Positions 1 through 8,214 of a DNA stretch of 28,330 nucleotides are shown here, in pieces. The translations under genes were made by a program, and so were the position numbers. Numbering within the stretch: position 1 is the first letter of the stretch; the number at the start of each line of letters is the position of its first letter. The notes beneath the pieces were generated by a model. The model saw only the letters and a list, made by a program, of their open reading frames with translations. It had not been told where the DNA came from and did no database searches. The DNA is from Chara braunii (Eukaryota > Streptophyta > Charophyceae > Charales > Characeae): NCBI GenBank assembly GCA_003427395.1, contig BFEA01000310.1, positions 1,372,435 to 1,400,764 on the forward strand. Reading direction: 5' to 3'.

Positions 1-424
1 AAGCCTGGCACGCCTCTTGCATTCCAAGTCCGAATTCCCCTCTCTCTCTCCCACTGCTGTAGCTGCCTCCCGAATGCTCCCACGTGCGGCGCTACCAGGA
101 TTTCTCCGTGTGGCACGCCCGATTCCCTGAAGCAAGAGCAAGTGCACTGTGTACACCGTGCGCGCTGACCCCCTGCTCCTCCCGCCATTCATGCTATATT
201 CCCTATGTACAAGAGGCCGTGGCAGCGGCATTTTTGGCATATGGACCCCATTAGTGCAAGCAGTACCAGACCCATCAGTCCTATTGGCCCCCAGAAGACC
301 AGGGTACGGTACCCAGGGATTAGCACCTATAGATTCCAGGTGCAGCATGATCTCTAGAGGGTGTCAAGGGCCAGGAACAGACCACTTACCGAGCCATAAG
401 ACTCGGAGCCTTTGTAGATCATCC
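1..424. other. Unassigned non-coding sequence
   Basis: No coding sequence or known repeat could be supported here. The stretch is moderately GC-rich, and the longest open frame (149-427) has no recognisable motif and a shuffled-looking composition. Short self-complementary words around GGTACGGTACC (303-313) suggest it may be the interior of a decayed TIR element. Confidence 0.4.
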
Positions 425-439
425 TAGTCACCATCTACG

Positions 440-533
440 AAACACCCGCGGACGCGTCCGCGGGGTCGAGCTCGGAGGGCGGCCGCATATACGGCCGCGT
501 CCGCGGCTGACCTCGTCCGCGCTGCGGACGTGA
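440..533. repeat. GC-rich palindromic motif cluster (GTCCGCGG type)
   Basis: The words CCGCGGAC, GTCCGCGG and GGCCGC recur in both orientations within about 90 bp, giving overlapping hairpins. Similar but not identical GC clusters occur at 9890-9975 and 13847-13920. This looks like the subterminal part of a TIR element. I could not define its outer edge or the other terminus. Confidence 0.5.
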
Positions 534-588
534 ATTTACCGCATTTTTCCTGAATTAAATAATGGGTAAAACAAAAAACAAAATATAT

Positions 589-621
589 GGGGTTGTAGGG
601 ATTTTTAATCCCTACAACCCC
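589..621. repeat. Perfect 14-bp hairpin with TTTTA loop
   Basis: GGGGTTGTAGGGAT (589-602) is followed by five bases and then its exact reverse complement (608-621). A T-run follows. Looser relatives with CTACAACCC arms next to TATTTT occur at 6575-6625 and 6781-6825. It resembles a terminator hairpin but lies in eukaryotic repeat DNA, so it is read as an element-internal palindrome. Confidence 0.65.
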
Positions 622-779
622 AGCTTTTTTTTTTGGAAACAGATAATTTTTTAGAATTATAAGAAATGAAAAACAGAAAAGGTGGAGAAGAGAAATTGAA
701 AAATAAATTTTTAAAAAAGTTTTTTTTGGGGGGGGGGATTTTTGGTTGGCAGTTATTTGTATTCTTCGTTTTTACATGT

Positions 780-810
780 GTTTTCTTTTTTTTTTTTTTT
801 TTTTTTTTTG
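780..810. repeat. Poly(T) tract
   Basis: An almost pure T run of about 26 bases. It could be the reversed poly(A) tail of a minus-strand retroposon or simple low-complexity drift. Nothing adjacent resolves this. Confidence 0.7.
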
Positions 811-903
811 TCCTAAGGAAACAATCAAGGAATGGAAAGACGTATATATATATTTGACGATATATATATATATATTTTTTCTTTGTCCGGGGCCTTTTAA
901 TAT

Positions 904-924
904 TTGTGTGTGAATGTGTGTGAA

Positions 925-999
<75 letters not shown>

Positions 1000-1050
1000 A
1001 CAGCTAAGTGTGTGTGTGTGCGTGTGTGTGTGTGTGTGTGTGTGCACACG
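904..1050. repeat. (TG)n and (GA)n microsatellite
   Basis: TG dinucleotides with occasional GAATG interruptions run to about 974, then a (GA)n tract at 975-999, then TG again to 1044. Long open frames here are dinucleotide artefacts (Cys-Val or Thr-His repeats) and are not genes. Confidence 0.9.
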
Positions 1051-1215
1051 TGGTGGGTGGGGGGGGGTGGGGCGACCCCTCCCCCACCACTCAATCAATC
1101 AATCAACGGAAAAAAAAAAGCAAAATCGAATGAATCTTCCGCTAGAACATGGAAATATACAATACTACGTGTGTGTGTGTGCGCCTGTGGGGGTTGGGGG
1201 AGCGACCCCGCCCCC

Positions 1216-1268
<53 letters not shown>

Positions 1269-1368
1269 CTAAAAAAAAAATAAAAAAATTGAATGAAGCT
1301 TCCGCTAGAACATGGAAATATACAATACTACCTGTGTGTGTGTGTGTGCGTGCGCGCCTGTGGGGCCA
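1015..1368. repeat. Compound minisatellite (TG tract / GC hairpin / ATCA tract / unique 45 bp)
   Basis: A unit of about 164 bp occurs about twice. Each unit has a TG tract, a G-run/C-run hairpin (GGGGCGACCCC or GGAGCGACCCC), an (ATCA)n tract and an A-run. A near-identical non-repetitive stretch follows, beginning GAATGAA and containing CTTCCGCTAGAACATGGA, at 1127 and 1291. It then returns to TG. A related TG/GC-hairpin/ATCA run occurs at 15655-16012. Confidence 0.8.
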
Positions 1369-1393
1369 GTCAATCAATCAATCAATCAATCAA
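1368..1393. repeat. (TCAA)n microsatellite at the retroelement left edge
   Basis: Tandem TCAA units run directly into the left pLTR. The last TCAA overlaps the first bases of the element, so the exact junction is ambiguous by a few bases. Confidence 0.8.
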
Positions 1394-1470
1394 CTAGGGC
1401 TTGGTAGCCTTACCAAGCAATGGTTATTACACTGGGTTCTGTTTTTCCTTACCTTTTTTCTTATCTTTTT

Positions 1471-1832
1471 TCTTACCTTTTTTCGATAGGTATCTCCACG
1501 CCTACGGTAGGATGATATTTTTTGGGGGGTCGCTGTCTGATTACCTGTTTCTGATGACTCAGATCAGGCCGATAGCGGGGTGCGAAGGCCTCTTGCTTTT
1601 TTCTGATCCTGGGATGACTTTACCGTGGATTTTGCGCTGGCTTCTGTTTGTTTCTTACCTTTTTCGATAGGTACCTCCACGCCTACGGTAGGATGTTATT
1701 TTTTGGGGGTTGGCTGTCTGATATTTTCTTCTGATGACTCAGATCATGTCGGTAGCAAGGTGCGTAGGCCTCTTGGTTTTTTCCGAGGCTGGCATGACTT
1801 TACCGTTTGTTATGACGGGCGCCAGAGTCCCT
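1471..1832 (+). repeat. 181-bp tandem duplication inside the left pLTR
   Basis: The unit containing TACCTTTTTTCGATAGGTA, CTCCACGCCTACGGTAGGAT and CTGATGACTCAGATCA appears twice, with start words at 1489 and 1670. The same duplication is present in the right pLTR (8441 and 8630), so it predates this insertion and is a family feature. The unit is pyrimidine-tract rich, reminiscent of a splice-acceptor or promoter module; its function is unknown. Confidence 0.8.
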
Positions 1833-2452
1833 TACGGCCACCACTGGGCCTCCCCTGGGCCCAACGTGCGTGCGGTTACAAGGGCTTCTACCTTACCTGA
1901 CGGGGATTTAAGTACCATGCACTGCAAAGTCTGCCTCTCATCGTGCTTTCGGGATCGTGCTGAGACGGTTGTGTTATGCACAGGTGACGCCGAAGCTCCG
2001 TGATCTGACTCCGGGTCTCCCGTCGGCGGTGTTCCTTCTCCCATCTCTGGTGCTTGTGACACCTTGTCCATTCGGGAACAGGGAGGCTTTCGTTGCGTTG
2101 CCGATAGAGACTGTTTCGACATCGGGAGCTTGTGTGAGCAAGGAGTGCTTGTGTTCGATCTGCTTGTGTTCTGTGTGTGTGTTTGTTTGTGTTTGTCTGT
2201 GTGCAGGACTTCCAGCGTTGGGCGATGTCTAGTGCTGATATACATGACTTCTTAGTTATGTGTGCTGGATATGCAACTATCGTGAGGCATGTGCTGCCAC
2301 CATACTGGATGTACGATATCGTTAACGGGAGTTCGATCATGGTCATGTTATCCATGATGGGTTTACTACGTTTTGCAGTAATGATGCCTAGGAAGCTAGG
2401 GTTGGGCGATGGCCGTTTAGTTGGCCTTAGCGAGCGACGGGAGGTAGGATAG

Positions 2453-2460
2453 TATAAAAG
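2453..2460 (+). promoter_or_regulatory. TATA box of the PLE
   Basis: TATAAAAG sits about 50 bp upstream of the hammerhead fold in the left pLTR, placing a predicted transcription start near the 5' edge of the ribozyme. The matching position in the right pLTR lies in the N gap. Confidence 0.55.
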
Positions 2461-2508
2461 AGGCAAGGCAATTGGAATGGCCTCAGGTTTTTGGGAGATC
2501 TGATTTGA

Positions 2509-2567
2509 GGGTTTCCTCCTGAAGAGTCTATGTACGCGGGATAGACGAAACGCGTCAAGGGTTGGCC
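2509..2567 (+). ncRNA. Hammerhead ribozyme, pLTR type
   Basis: The catalytic core is in order. CTGAAGA (2519-2525) fits CUGANGA. Stem II is a perfect 6 bp, GTCTAT (2526-2531) with ATAGAC (2541-2546), around a 9-nt loop. GAAA follows at 2547-2550. A very short palindromic stem III (ACGCGT) leads to cleavage triplet GTC (2554-2556). Stem I pairs 2514-2517 with 2558-2561, with a C-A mismatch next to the core and a possible outer GG/CC pairing past an internal loop. Short stem III and stem I interior loops are typical of PLE hammerheads. Predicted cleavage is after 2556. Activity is unproven because of the stem I mismatch. Confidence 0.75.
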
Positions 2568-2717
2568 GCGTGATGGTGGTTGTATGTCTATCGAGGATTC
2601 AATTTTTCTGAGAATCGGTTCTCCGGTTTGGTGTGCGCGACGACTCGTTTTCCATTGGAGTATATTCAGATGTCGTCCTCATGCTTATGCTGTCTATGCC
2701 GGACAGTCTTCACTTTT

Positions 2718-3150
2718 CGATTACCATGACAACCTCCAGTGAAGTTGTACATTGGGTGGTGGCCACGTTCAATAGTGTATAGTCCGATTAGATCGATTGC
2801 TGGATATGGGGCGTGTGCTCATACGCTGCGCCTTTTGGTTCCAGGAGGAAGATATATTGATCAGGGTTATCGTCTATTTCGATGATGAATCAAATGCGAT
2901 TAGGTTCTTCGTGAGGCAGGATTAGATTCTCGTGGTCTACAATATTGGGATAAGGTTGGGCTTTGTACGTTATGATTGTTATTCTGGTAGGTTCGATACA
3001 TTCGATCCGGACCCGTTTCTTGCCTTCTACTGTTTATCGTCTCCCTTCGGCGTTCCTCGGTTCTGGCTATAGCATCGTTTCCAGTCATCAAGTGAGATAT
3101 CCTTCCTTTGAAACGTATTGCTGGGCGGTGGTTGCTTCGGTACATTTCCA
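2718..3150 (+). other. PLE leader between left pLTR and ORF1
   Basis: This is unique sequence between the end of the left pLTR and the ORF1 start, with no supported coding region. A pyrimidine-rich stretch ending TTTCCAG (3080-3087) could serve as a splice acceptor. It is probably 5' untranslated sequence of the element. Confidence 0.45.
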
Positions 3151-3675
3151 ATGGCTACGCAGGGTTCCAAATGCTTCAAATGTAGTGGCGAAGGCCACTT
3201 TGCACGCGAGTGCCCTTCGAACCGATCGACTGCTGCTCTTGGCGGTGGGAATGGTGTTGGTAATGCTACTACACCTGCTCACTATTGGACGCCCCGGCGG
3301 AGCTATAATGAGAATACAGAGGAGAAGGAGTTTTTGCCTCAGCTCATCCAAGAGAAGAGGGAGGAACAAGCGAAGAGGAGGGAGTTCGAGGAGAAGAGGA
3401 AGATGGATGAGATGATTAGATTAGAGATCGAGAGGAACTCGGAGGCGGTAGAAGCAAGGGTCATGTCCAAAATTGGGCGCAAGTTTCTTGAGGCTCGCGA
3501 GGAGGCAAGGAGAGAAGAAGTTAGGTTCACCCGTACACCGGTGCCAGTTTACAGAGATACGGGGGTCAAGGAGTATGCGGATAAAGGGCTGGAAGAGATC
3601 GAGGGTGAGATTGCAAGACTGTATGAATTGCGGGAGAAGAAACATAAGGGTAAGATGATACTAAGATCCCATTAG
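3151..3675 (+). pseudogene. PLE ORF1, zinc-knuckle and coiled-coil part
   Basis: Gag-like nucleic-acid-binding protein of the retroelement, probably coating its RNA. I chose the ATG at 3151 over the in-frame one at 3118 because the zinc knuckle then falls at residues 8-21, directly at the N-terminus. The knuckle is a perfect CX2CX4HX4C (CFKCSGEGHFAREC). Residues about 58-125 are a highly charged Glu/Arg/Lys stretch with coiled-coil character, including EEQAKRREFEEKRK. The frame ends at 3675, but the coding character continues in another frame from about 3654, so a single-base indel near 3651 breaks the gene. No nuclease or polymerase motif is present. Confidence 0.75.
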
Positions 3676-4034
3676 AGGAAGGGATGCAGAAGCCTTTCAC
3701 ACAGTCGAATTTCCAACGAGAAGCATCTGATGATTACGAAGCTGGGGAGTCCTCTCGAATGGCTGAAGAGCGGTCACGTACCAAGGTGTGTGCTGGCAGT
3801 GGTTCCGAGGATGTACTGGCGTTCGTGCAAGCGCAGCGCCGGATTTTTACCCTGAAGAGCAAGGATCAGTTGAAACATGTCTGCCGAACTGAAGGGATAA
3901 CTTCCACAACCAAAGGTCCTACTATCGAGCGGATCATTGAAGCCAGGACAAAACTTGCTTATGAAGGTTTTGTCTTCCCTCCTTCCCCTTCACCACCGGT
4001 AAGTCAGGAAGATGAGAGGACGCCGTGTAAGTGA
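3654..4034 (+). pseudogene. PLE ORF1, C-terminal SAP-like part (shifted frame)
   Basis: This is the continuation of ORF1 after the frameshift near 3651; the frame is open from 3654 and its first ATG is at 3684. An acidic Ser-rich linker leads to a 38-residue segment (about 3846-3960) with the spacing of a SAP domain: LKSKDQLKHVCRTEGI, a Thr/Lys-rich turn, then PTIERIIEART. SAP domains bind AT-rich DNA, which would suit target or chromatin tethering; this assignment is by eye and weak. Near the end, GTAAGT occurs at 3999-4004 and 4027-4032, so an intron joining this ORF to the endonuclease is possible. Otherwise translation stops at 4034. Confidence 0.5.
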
Positions 4035-4202
4035 TTGTGTGATTGTTTCTGGTTAGTACAGTTGTGGGCGAATTTGATCGTTTGCTTGCGCCTACGATGC
4101 TCGACTTGGTTGTCAGGTGCTCCTTCTCGCCTCCGGTCTTCGTATGATGTGTGTGTTACTTTTCTTATGGTCGCGCTCTCCCTGTTGGATGAGGTCCGCT
4201 GA

Positions 4203-5051
4203 GTAAGTAAGTTAAAGTCGCTTCTGTTGTCAATTGACTGGGATGCCTGGAGGACTGGCCCGGTGGTGTACGTACTTACATCGCCCTGGTGCAAAGCTCA
4301 ATACATAGGCTGTTCGGATAGAGGAATTTTCATCAGATGGGGTGAACATGTGCGTACGGTACGGGCTAGGGGCACAGATGTATGTCCGCAACTTTACAAA
4401 TGGTTGTCGTCTTTTGGCGTTTGGCATTATATACCTTTGCCGTTGGTTAACGGGGTATTATCGGTGGATAAAGCTGAGAAACTTTTGATTAGAAATTTAT
4501 CGCCTTCGCTTAACTATCGGCTGGTATTGCAACAAGCTAGACCTACTAGTAGACCTTGTCGTACCAAGAGGGTGGGATTGGAATTACGACCGGTAGTTTT
4601 CTCTGTTCAAAGATTCCGAGTGCATGGTGGTGACTGGACACCTAGTTTGATTGATCTGTTGAGAAGGGCTTATAGTTCTGGCCTTAAGGATTTTACGATC
4701 CATGTTACACCCAACAATCATTGGTCGGATGCTTGGTCTGTGTTACGTCGTATGTTCGGCCAAACTACAGTTGTTGTTGGCAGTAGGTGTTTTCTTCTTA
4801 AGGATCTCAAGCAAGAGTTCCAACTGGGGGGTGAATGGGTTATTGGTTCAGTGCAGCTTACCCCTACCGGTAGGAGTGTCTGCAAATTGCATTTGGCACG
4901 TTTGTTGGCACAACCCTGGACTCGAAAATTCCTTAGGTTCAGGAGTATTGATTGTCTGGTCCGATGGTTTCAGGCTGCTCGCTGTTTTTGGGCTAAAGAT
5001 ACCCGTACACACCTCCGAGGCATTTTGGCCCGTGCTCTTAACTTCGGATAG
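4203..5051 (+). pseudogene. GIY-YIG endonuclease segment of PLE ORF2
   Basis: Encodes the nuclease that nicks target DNA to prime reverse transcription. The open frame starts after a TGA at 4200-4202 and has no early ATG; the first usable codon listed is TTG 4227, so the real start is probably reached by splicing or lost by mutation. Numbered from 4227, the GIY-YIG fold shows VYV (14-16), YIG (26-28), Arg32 and Arg37, His41, catalytic Glu84 in DKAEKLLI, and Asn96 in PSLN. All hallmark residues are present. The following 170 residues have no domain I recognise and should link to the RT. The frame closes at 5051, while the adjacent frame continues in the same style from about 5042, so a one-base indel near 5040 is likely. 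Placement before the RT is the permuted PLE order. Confidence 0.8.
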
Positions 5052-5569
5052 GGATCGATGTTAGGAGAATGATTCTCGTAAGTCTCTTTTATGATCATTG
5101 CGTGTCGTCCTCGGCTGTGCACTCTTTGATGTTGAAAGTTCTTGATTTCTCGACTTTTCTTGAATCAGCTCATAATCTTCTCAAAAGTAAGCTAAGGTTT
5201 GTTTTGCGAAAGAGCATGCCGGTGTCGGGTTATATTTGGTCGTTTACGAGGTTCTCCGTTTCCGAGGGTCGAACATCCTGTCGGTGTCACCTTGAGCCTA
5301 CCTGGGAGCGTTTGGGGTTTCATGTCAGGACCCGCATCGGCCAGATTCCCGGGGTGCCTCTGCTGCTCCTCAATTCCAGGAATATACGGCGATTCCGACC
5401 TCTGACGGTTACGGTTGAGCTTGGTAGACAACTTGTTTCAATGGCTTCCTACCTCAGATCTTCTTGGGTGCTTGATAGGGAAGCTTTGTTGACATGTTGG
5501 TCGACTGAGGATGATCGCCACCCTCAGGAAGAGGCTGTGTATCTTTTTAACGCAGAACGGGGGAATTAA
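5042..5569 (+). pseudogene. PLE ORF2 linker between GIY-YIG and RT (shifted frame)
   Basis: An open frame of 175 codons immediately follows the GIY-YIG frame in a different phase. It has similar codon use and hydrophobic/basic composition, and it ends where the inserted element begins (about 5560). Its ATG at 5069 is probably not a start, because the frame is open upstream into the endonuclease frame. No catalytic motif was recognised. In the intact element this stretch should join the RT coding sequence at about 6970. Confidence 0.6.
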
Positions 5570-5781
5570 ACTCCCGTTGAATCCCGTTAAACTCCAAAAA
5601 ATACCGTTGAATTCACGTCAAACGCGAAAATGGGCCGCTCCCGCGCTTTTCGGATAAACGGAATTGGTCCGCGGGGTCCGGAACACGTCGCCCTAGGCAA
5701 AAAAAAAAAAAAAAAATCCCCCCATCCCCTGAAGCACCTCCCATCCGCCCCCACATCCCCCAACCCCCAACGCCCAGTTAT

Positions 5782-6003
5782 GTGTGTGTAGGGGTGTTGT
5801 GCGTGCGCGTATCTGTGTATGTGTGTGCCTGCCGTGAGAGTGTGTCTGTGCATGAATATGAATGTATGCGCGTGTGTTTGTGTATGTGTGTGTTTGTAAG
5901 TGTGTGTGTGTGTATGTATATGTGTGTGTTTGTGTATGTGTGTGCTTGTAAGTGTGTGTGTGTGTGTAAGTGTAAGTGTGTCTGTGCCTGCGCGTGAGAG
6001 TGT
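5782..6003. repeat. TG-rich microsatellite
   Basis: An imperfect TG tract with TA, TC and AAG interruptions inside the element inserted in the PLE. Open frames across it are low-complexity artefacts. Confidence 0.85.
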
Positions 6004-6194
6004 GTCTCGCCTTACTCACAACCTCGTTCCCCAACACACAGATTCCACTTGCACCCAAGGACCACCCTGCGCCACACCCAGCTTACAACAGCGCAGCTCG
6101 GCTATGACTGCCTGCTCCTTCCTGCTCGCCCGTGAGCGCGTGAGCGGCACGAGCTACAACGCGGCAGCGCTTACGCAGCATGCAGCCAGCACCC

Positions 6195-6480
6195 GAATGC
6201 CCAATGTGGAGGCAGGCCCTTTGCTATATCGAAGTGGCCTGCCTGTGTTCAGTCCCAGGAAACTTCCAGTAGGCCCCGNTAGCCTGAGNCANAGCACGAA
6301 CGAGAACAGGCCTTGGGCCTGAGGTGGTTGCATGCCCCCAACTGCCTTTGGCCTGTGTTTGGCCCAGTACCCGTATCCAGCCCAGGGCCTGCTTTTTATA
6401 CATTCACACAGGCGGCCCAGGACCTGGGTTCCCTCAACCAACTGACGCCAGACCCATGCAACCTGCTACAGGCACAATTT
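6195..6480. repeat. GGCCTG / CAGGCC motif-dense interior
   Basis: The words GGCCTG, CAGGCC, GGCCCAG and CTGGGCC recur in both orientations across this stretch, with three unresolved bases at 6279-6292. It resembles the motif-filled subterminal regions of other elements in the window. No gene is supported. Confidence 0.45.
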
Positions 6481-6978
6481 CGTGTGTGTGTGTGTCTTTT
6501 TTTCCTTTTTTTAATTTGCTTTTTATGGTTTTGATTTTTTTTAAAATACAGGAAGTTCCAAAAAAATAAAATACAAAATATATTGTTGTACATCTTTGAA
6601 AGATCTACAACCCTATATTTTTTATTTGTTTTTTTTGTTTTCGTTTTAGCCCTTAAAAAATCTGTGTGAAACCCAAAACAAAAACACTCATTTCATTTTC
6701 GTTTTTGTTTTTTCATTGTGTGTTTATGTTTTTGATTTTTAAAAAATAGATTGAAGCATCAAAAAATAAACATAAAAATACAAGGTTGGAGTCCTCAACA
6801 AAACCTACAACCCTGTATTTTGTTTTTTTTTTTTGCATAATTTATAGCCCCAGAAAAAAATCATCCCGGACCCCGTTAATTCCCGTCCAACTCGTGTTTG
6901 AACGGGAGTTTAACGTAAATTCAACGCGCGTTGAATTTTTCAACGCGAAACCCGCGTTAAATCCAATTTCGGACACAC

Positions 6979-8214
6979 ATGGAAGAGGTACTTAGTTTGC
7001 GGAACTGGGATGCTAGATTGCGCAATTTTGTATGTGTTCCCGTGGATCGGAACGTCTCGGATACACTGGTTATCTGTCCAGTGTTATACAAACACTACCT
7101 GCGAATGACGTTCAATTGGAATTTGTCTTTCAAACCGTCGGAGGTCAGAGAAGTTTCGGTCTTAACGTCTATGAAATTGGTTTTCCAGTCTGAAGGTCTG
7201 TTGAGTCTAGGTAAATTGGGTTCAACAGGGAGTTTTGGCAACGCCTATGTTTTACCTAAGCATAAGGACTTCTCACGTTGGCGCCCAATTTCTCGGACTT
7301 GTAATGAGCCAACCAGATTGGCCAGTGGCCGTGTGGCTCGTGCTTTGAATTGTTTGTTGTTCGCTCTTCCCCTTCACTCCAGCTTCAATCTCAAAGTTGT
7401 TCCTGATGTGATCCAAGGGCTCTCTCAAATGGACCGTGGTTTGACCGGTTACCGGGACCTGTTATCAGCCTCTTTCGACATTAAAGACATGTTTGTGTCT
7501 TTGCCACATGTGGATATCTTTCGTGGCGTCGAGTGGTTGCTTGATTATTTTGACAGCAAAGGTTGCAGAGGGGTGAATGTGCCAAGGAGAGGTAAGAAGG
7601 CCAGGCTATCTTTCCGAAGAAAGAAAGATGAATGTATCTTTGTCTCTTTTGACAATATCCGAGATATGGTAGCTTTCGACCTTCGTTTCTCTTACATTAA
7701 TTCGGCGGGGATATTACTTAAACAGGTGATTGGTGTACCAATGGGGAAAGCTTTGAGCTGCCCTCTTGCTTGTATTCTGTGCTCCTTCGCGGAGTTTAAG
7801 TTTTTGAAAAACTTGGGTGCTGATCAGACTCTCTTCGAAGGCTTCCAGATAGTTGATGACGTTACGGTGTTCATAGCGGTCACTTCCTACTATGATGAAC
7901 AGATGGCGTGCCTTTTACTTCATCGTTTTGCACAGTGTTACGGGTCTGTTCTGCGTCTGGTCCGAACGGATATGTCGCAAGAAAGTTGGCCTTTTGCAGG
8001 TGTGCACATTCATTGTGCTGGGACTTCAATCAGGACAGTCGCAACTTTGAAGAATATGCCTTTTATTTGGCACGAGGGATGTTTGGTTTTTGGTTGTTTT
8101 CAGGACTATGGCTCCTATTCGGCAAAGATGGCCAAAATCGGGGCAATTTTGAGTACCCTACACAGGGTTTTTGTATTGACACCCGATTACTGGGGGGCAG
8201 TGGGGGCGACATGA
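6979..8214 (+). pseudogene. PLE reverse transcriptase
   Basis: RNA-directed DNA polymerase of the retroelement, acting in target-primed reverse transcription. Visible motifs, counted from the ATG at 6979, are LPKHKD (92-97) followed by WRPI; the first catalytic Asp in SFDIKDMF (D167, D170); GVPMGKALSCPLA (252-264, the QGxxxS-like motif B region of PLEs); and FQIVDDV with the catalytic pair D293-D294. The LPK..D, GVPMG and VDD combination fits PLE/telomerase-like RTs better than LINE or LTR RTs. This ATG is internal: the insertion has removed the upstream junction. The frame stops at 8214 because of an indel in the G-rich run at 8202-8206; downstream coding continues in another frame. Confidence 0.85.

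Larger units (their letters stand above)
1390..2717 (+). repeat. Left pLTR (direct repeat copy 1)
   Basis: The repeat begins TCAACTAGGGCTTGGTAG and ends at TCTTCACTTTT. It matches 8342-9765 over nearly its whole length with scattered substitutions and small indels. It holds a 181-bp internal duplication, a TG-rich stretch ending in a CAG (2170-2206), a TATA box and a hammerhead ribozyme. It has about 36 bp around 1870-1905 that the right copy lacks. Divergence between copies implies an old insertion, or pLTRs that are not made identical on insertion. Confidence 0.85.
5561..6968. mobile_element. 1.4-kb TIR-like element inserted in PLE ORF2
   Basis: The block splits the PLE coding region and has unrelated composition. 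Its ends carry inverted words: TTAAACTCCCGTT (5566-5578) and the reverse complement AACGGGAGTTTAA (6901-6913). There are further GTTGAA/TTCAAC and GTTAAA/TTTAAC words at both ends, and GGGGTCCGG with its inverse nearer the interior. The inside holds A-runs, a TG microsatellite, GGCCTG/CAGGCC-rich sequence and CTACAACCC hairpins, but no transposase. Exact ends and target duplication could not be fixed. It is probably a non-autonomous DNA transposon. Confidence 0.65.

Noticed and set aside
589-632. Rho-independent terminator
   Set aside because: It has a hairpin plus T-run, but the setting is eukaryotic repeat DNA with no upstream bacterial-type gene.
772-1489. Long open frames of Cys-Val, Thr-His and Ser-Ile-Asn-Gln repeats
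   Set aside because: They are translations of TG, GA and TCAA microsatellites.
1551-1590. CTGATGA followed by GAAG as another hammerhead in the 181-bp repeat
   Set aside because: Stem II cannot form next to the core, GAAA is replaced by GAAG, and no GTC or stem I partner follows. The second repeat unit lacks even the GAA.
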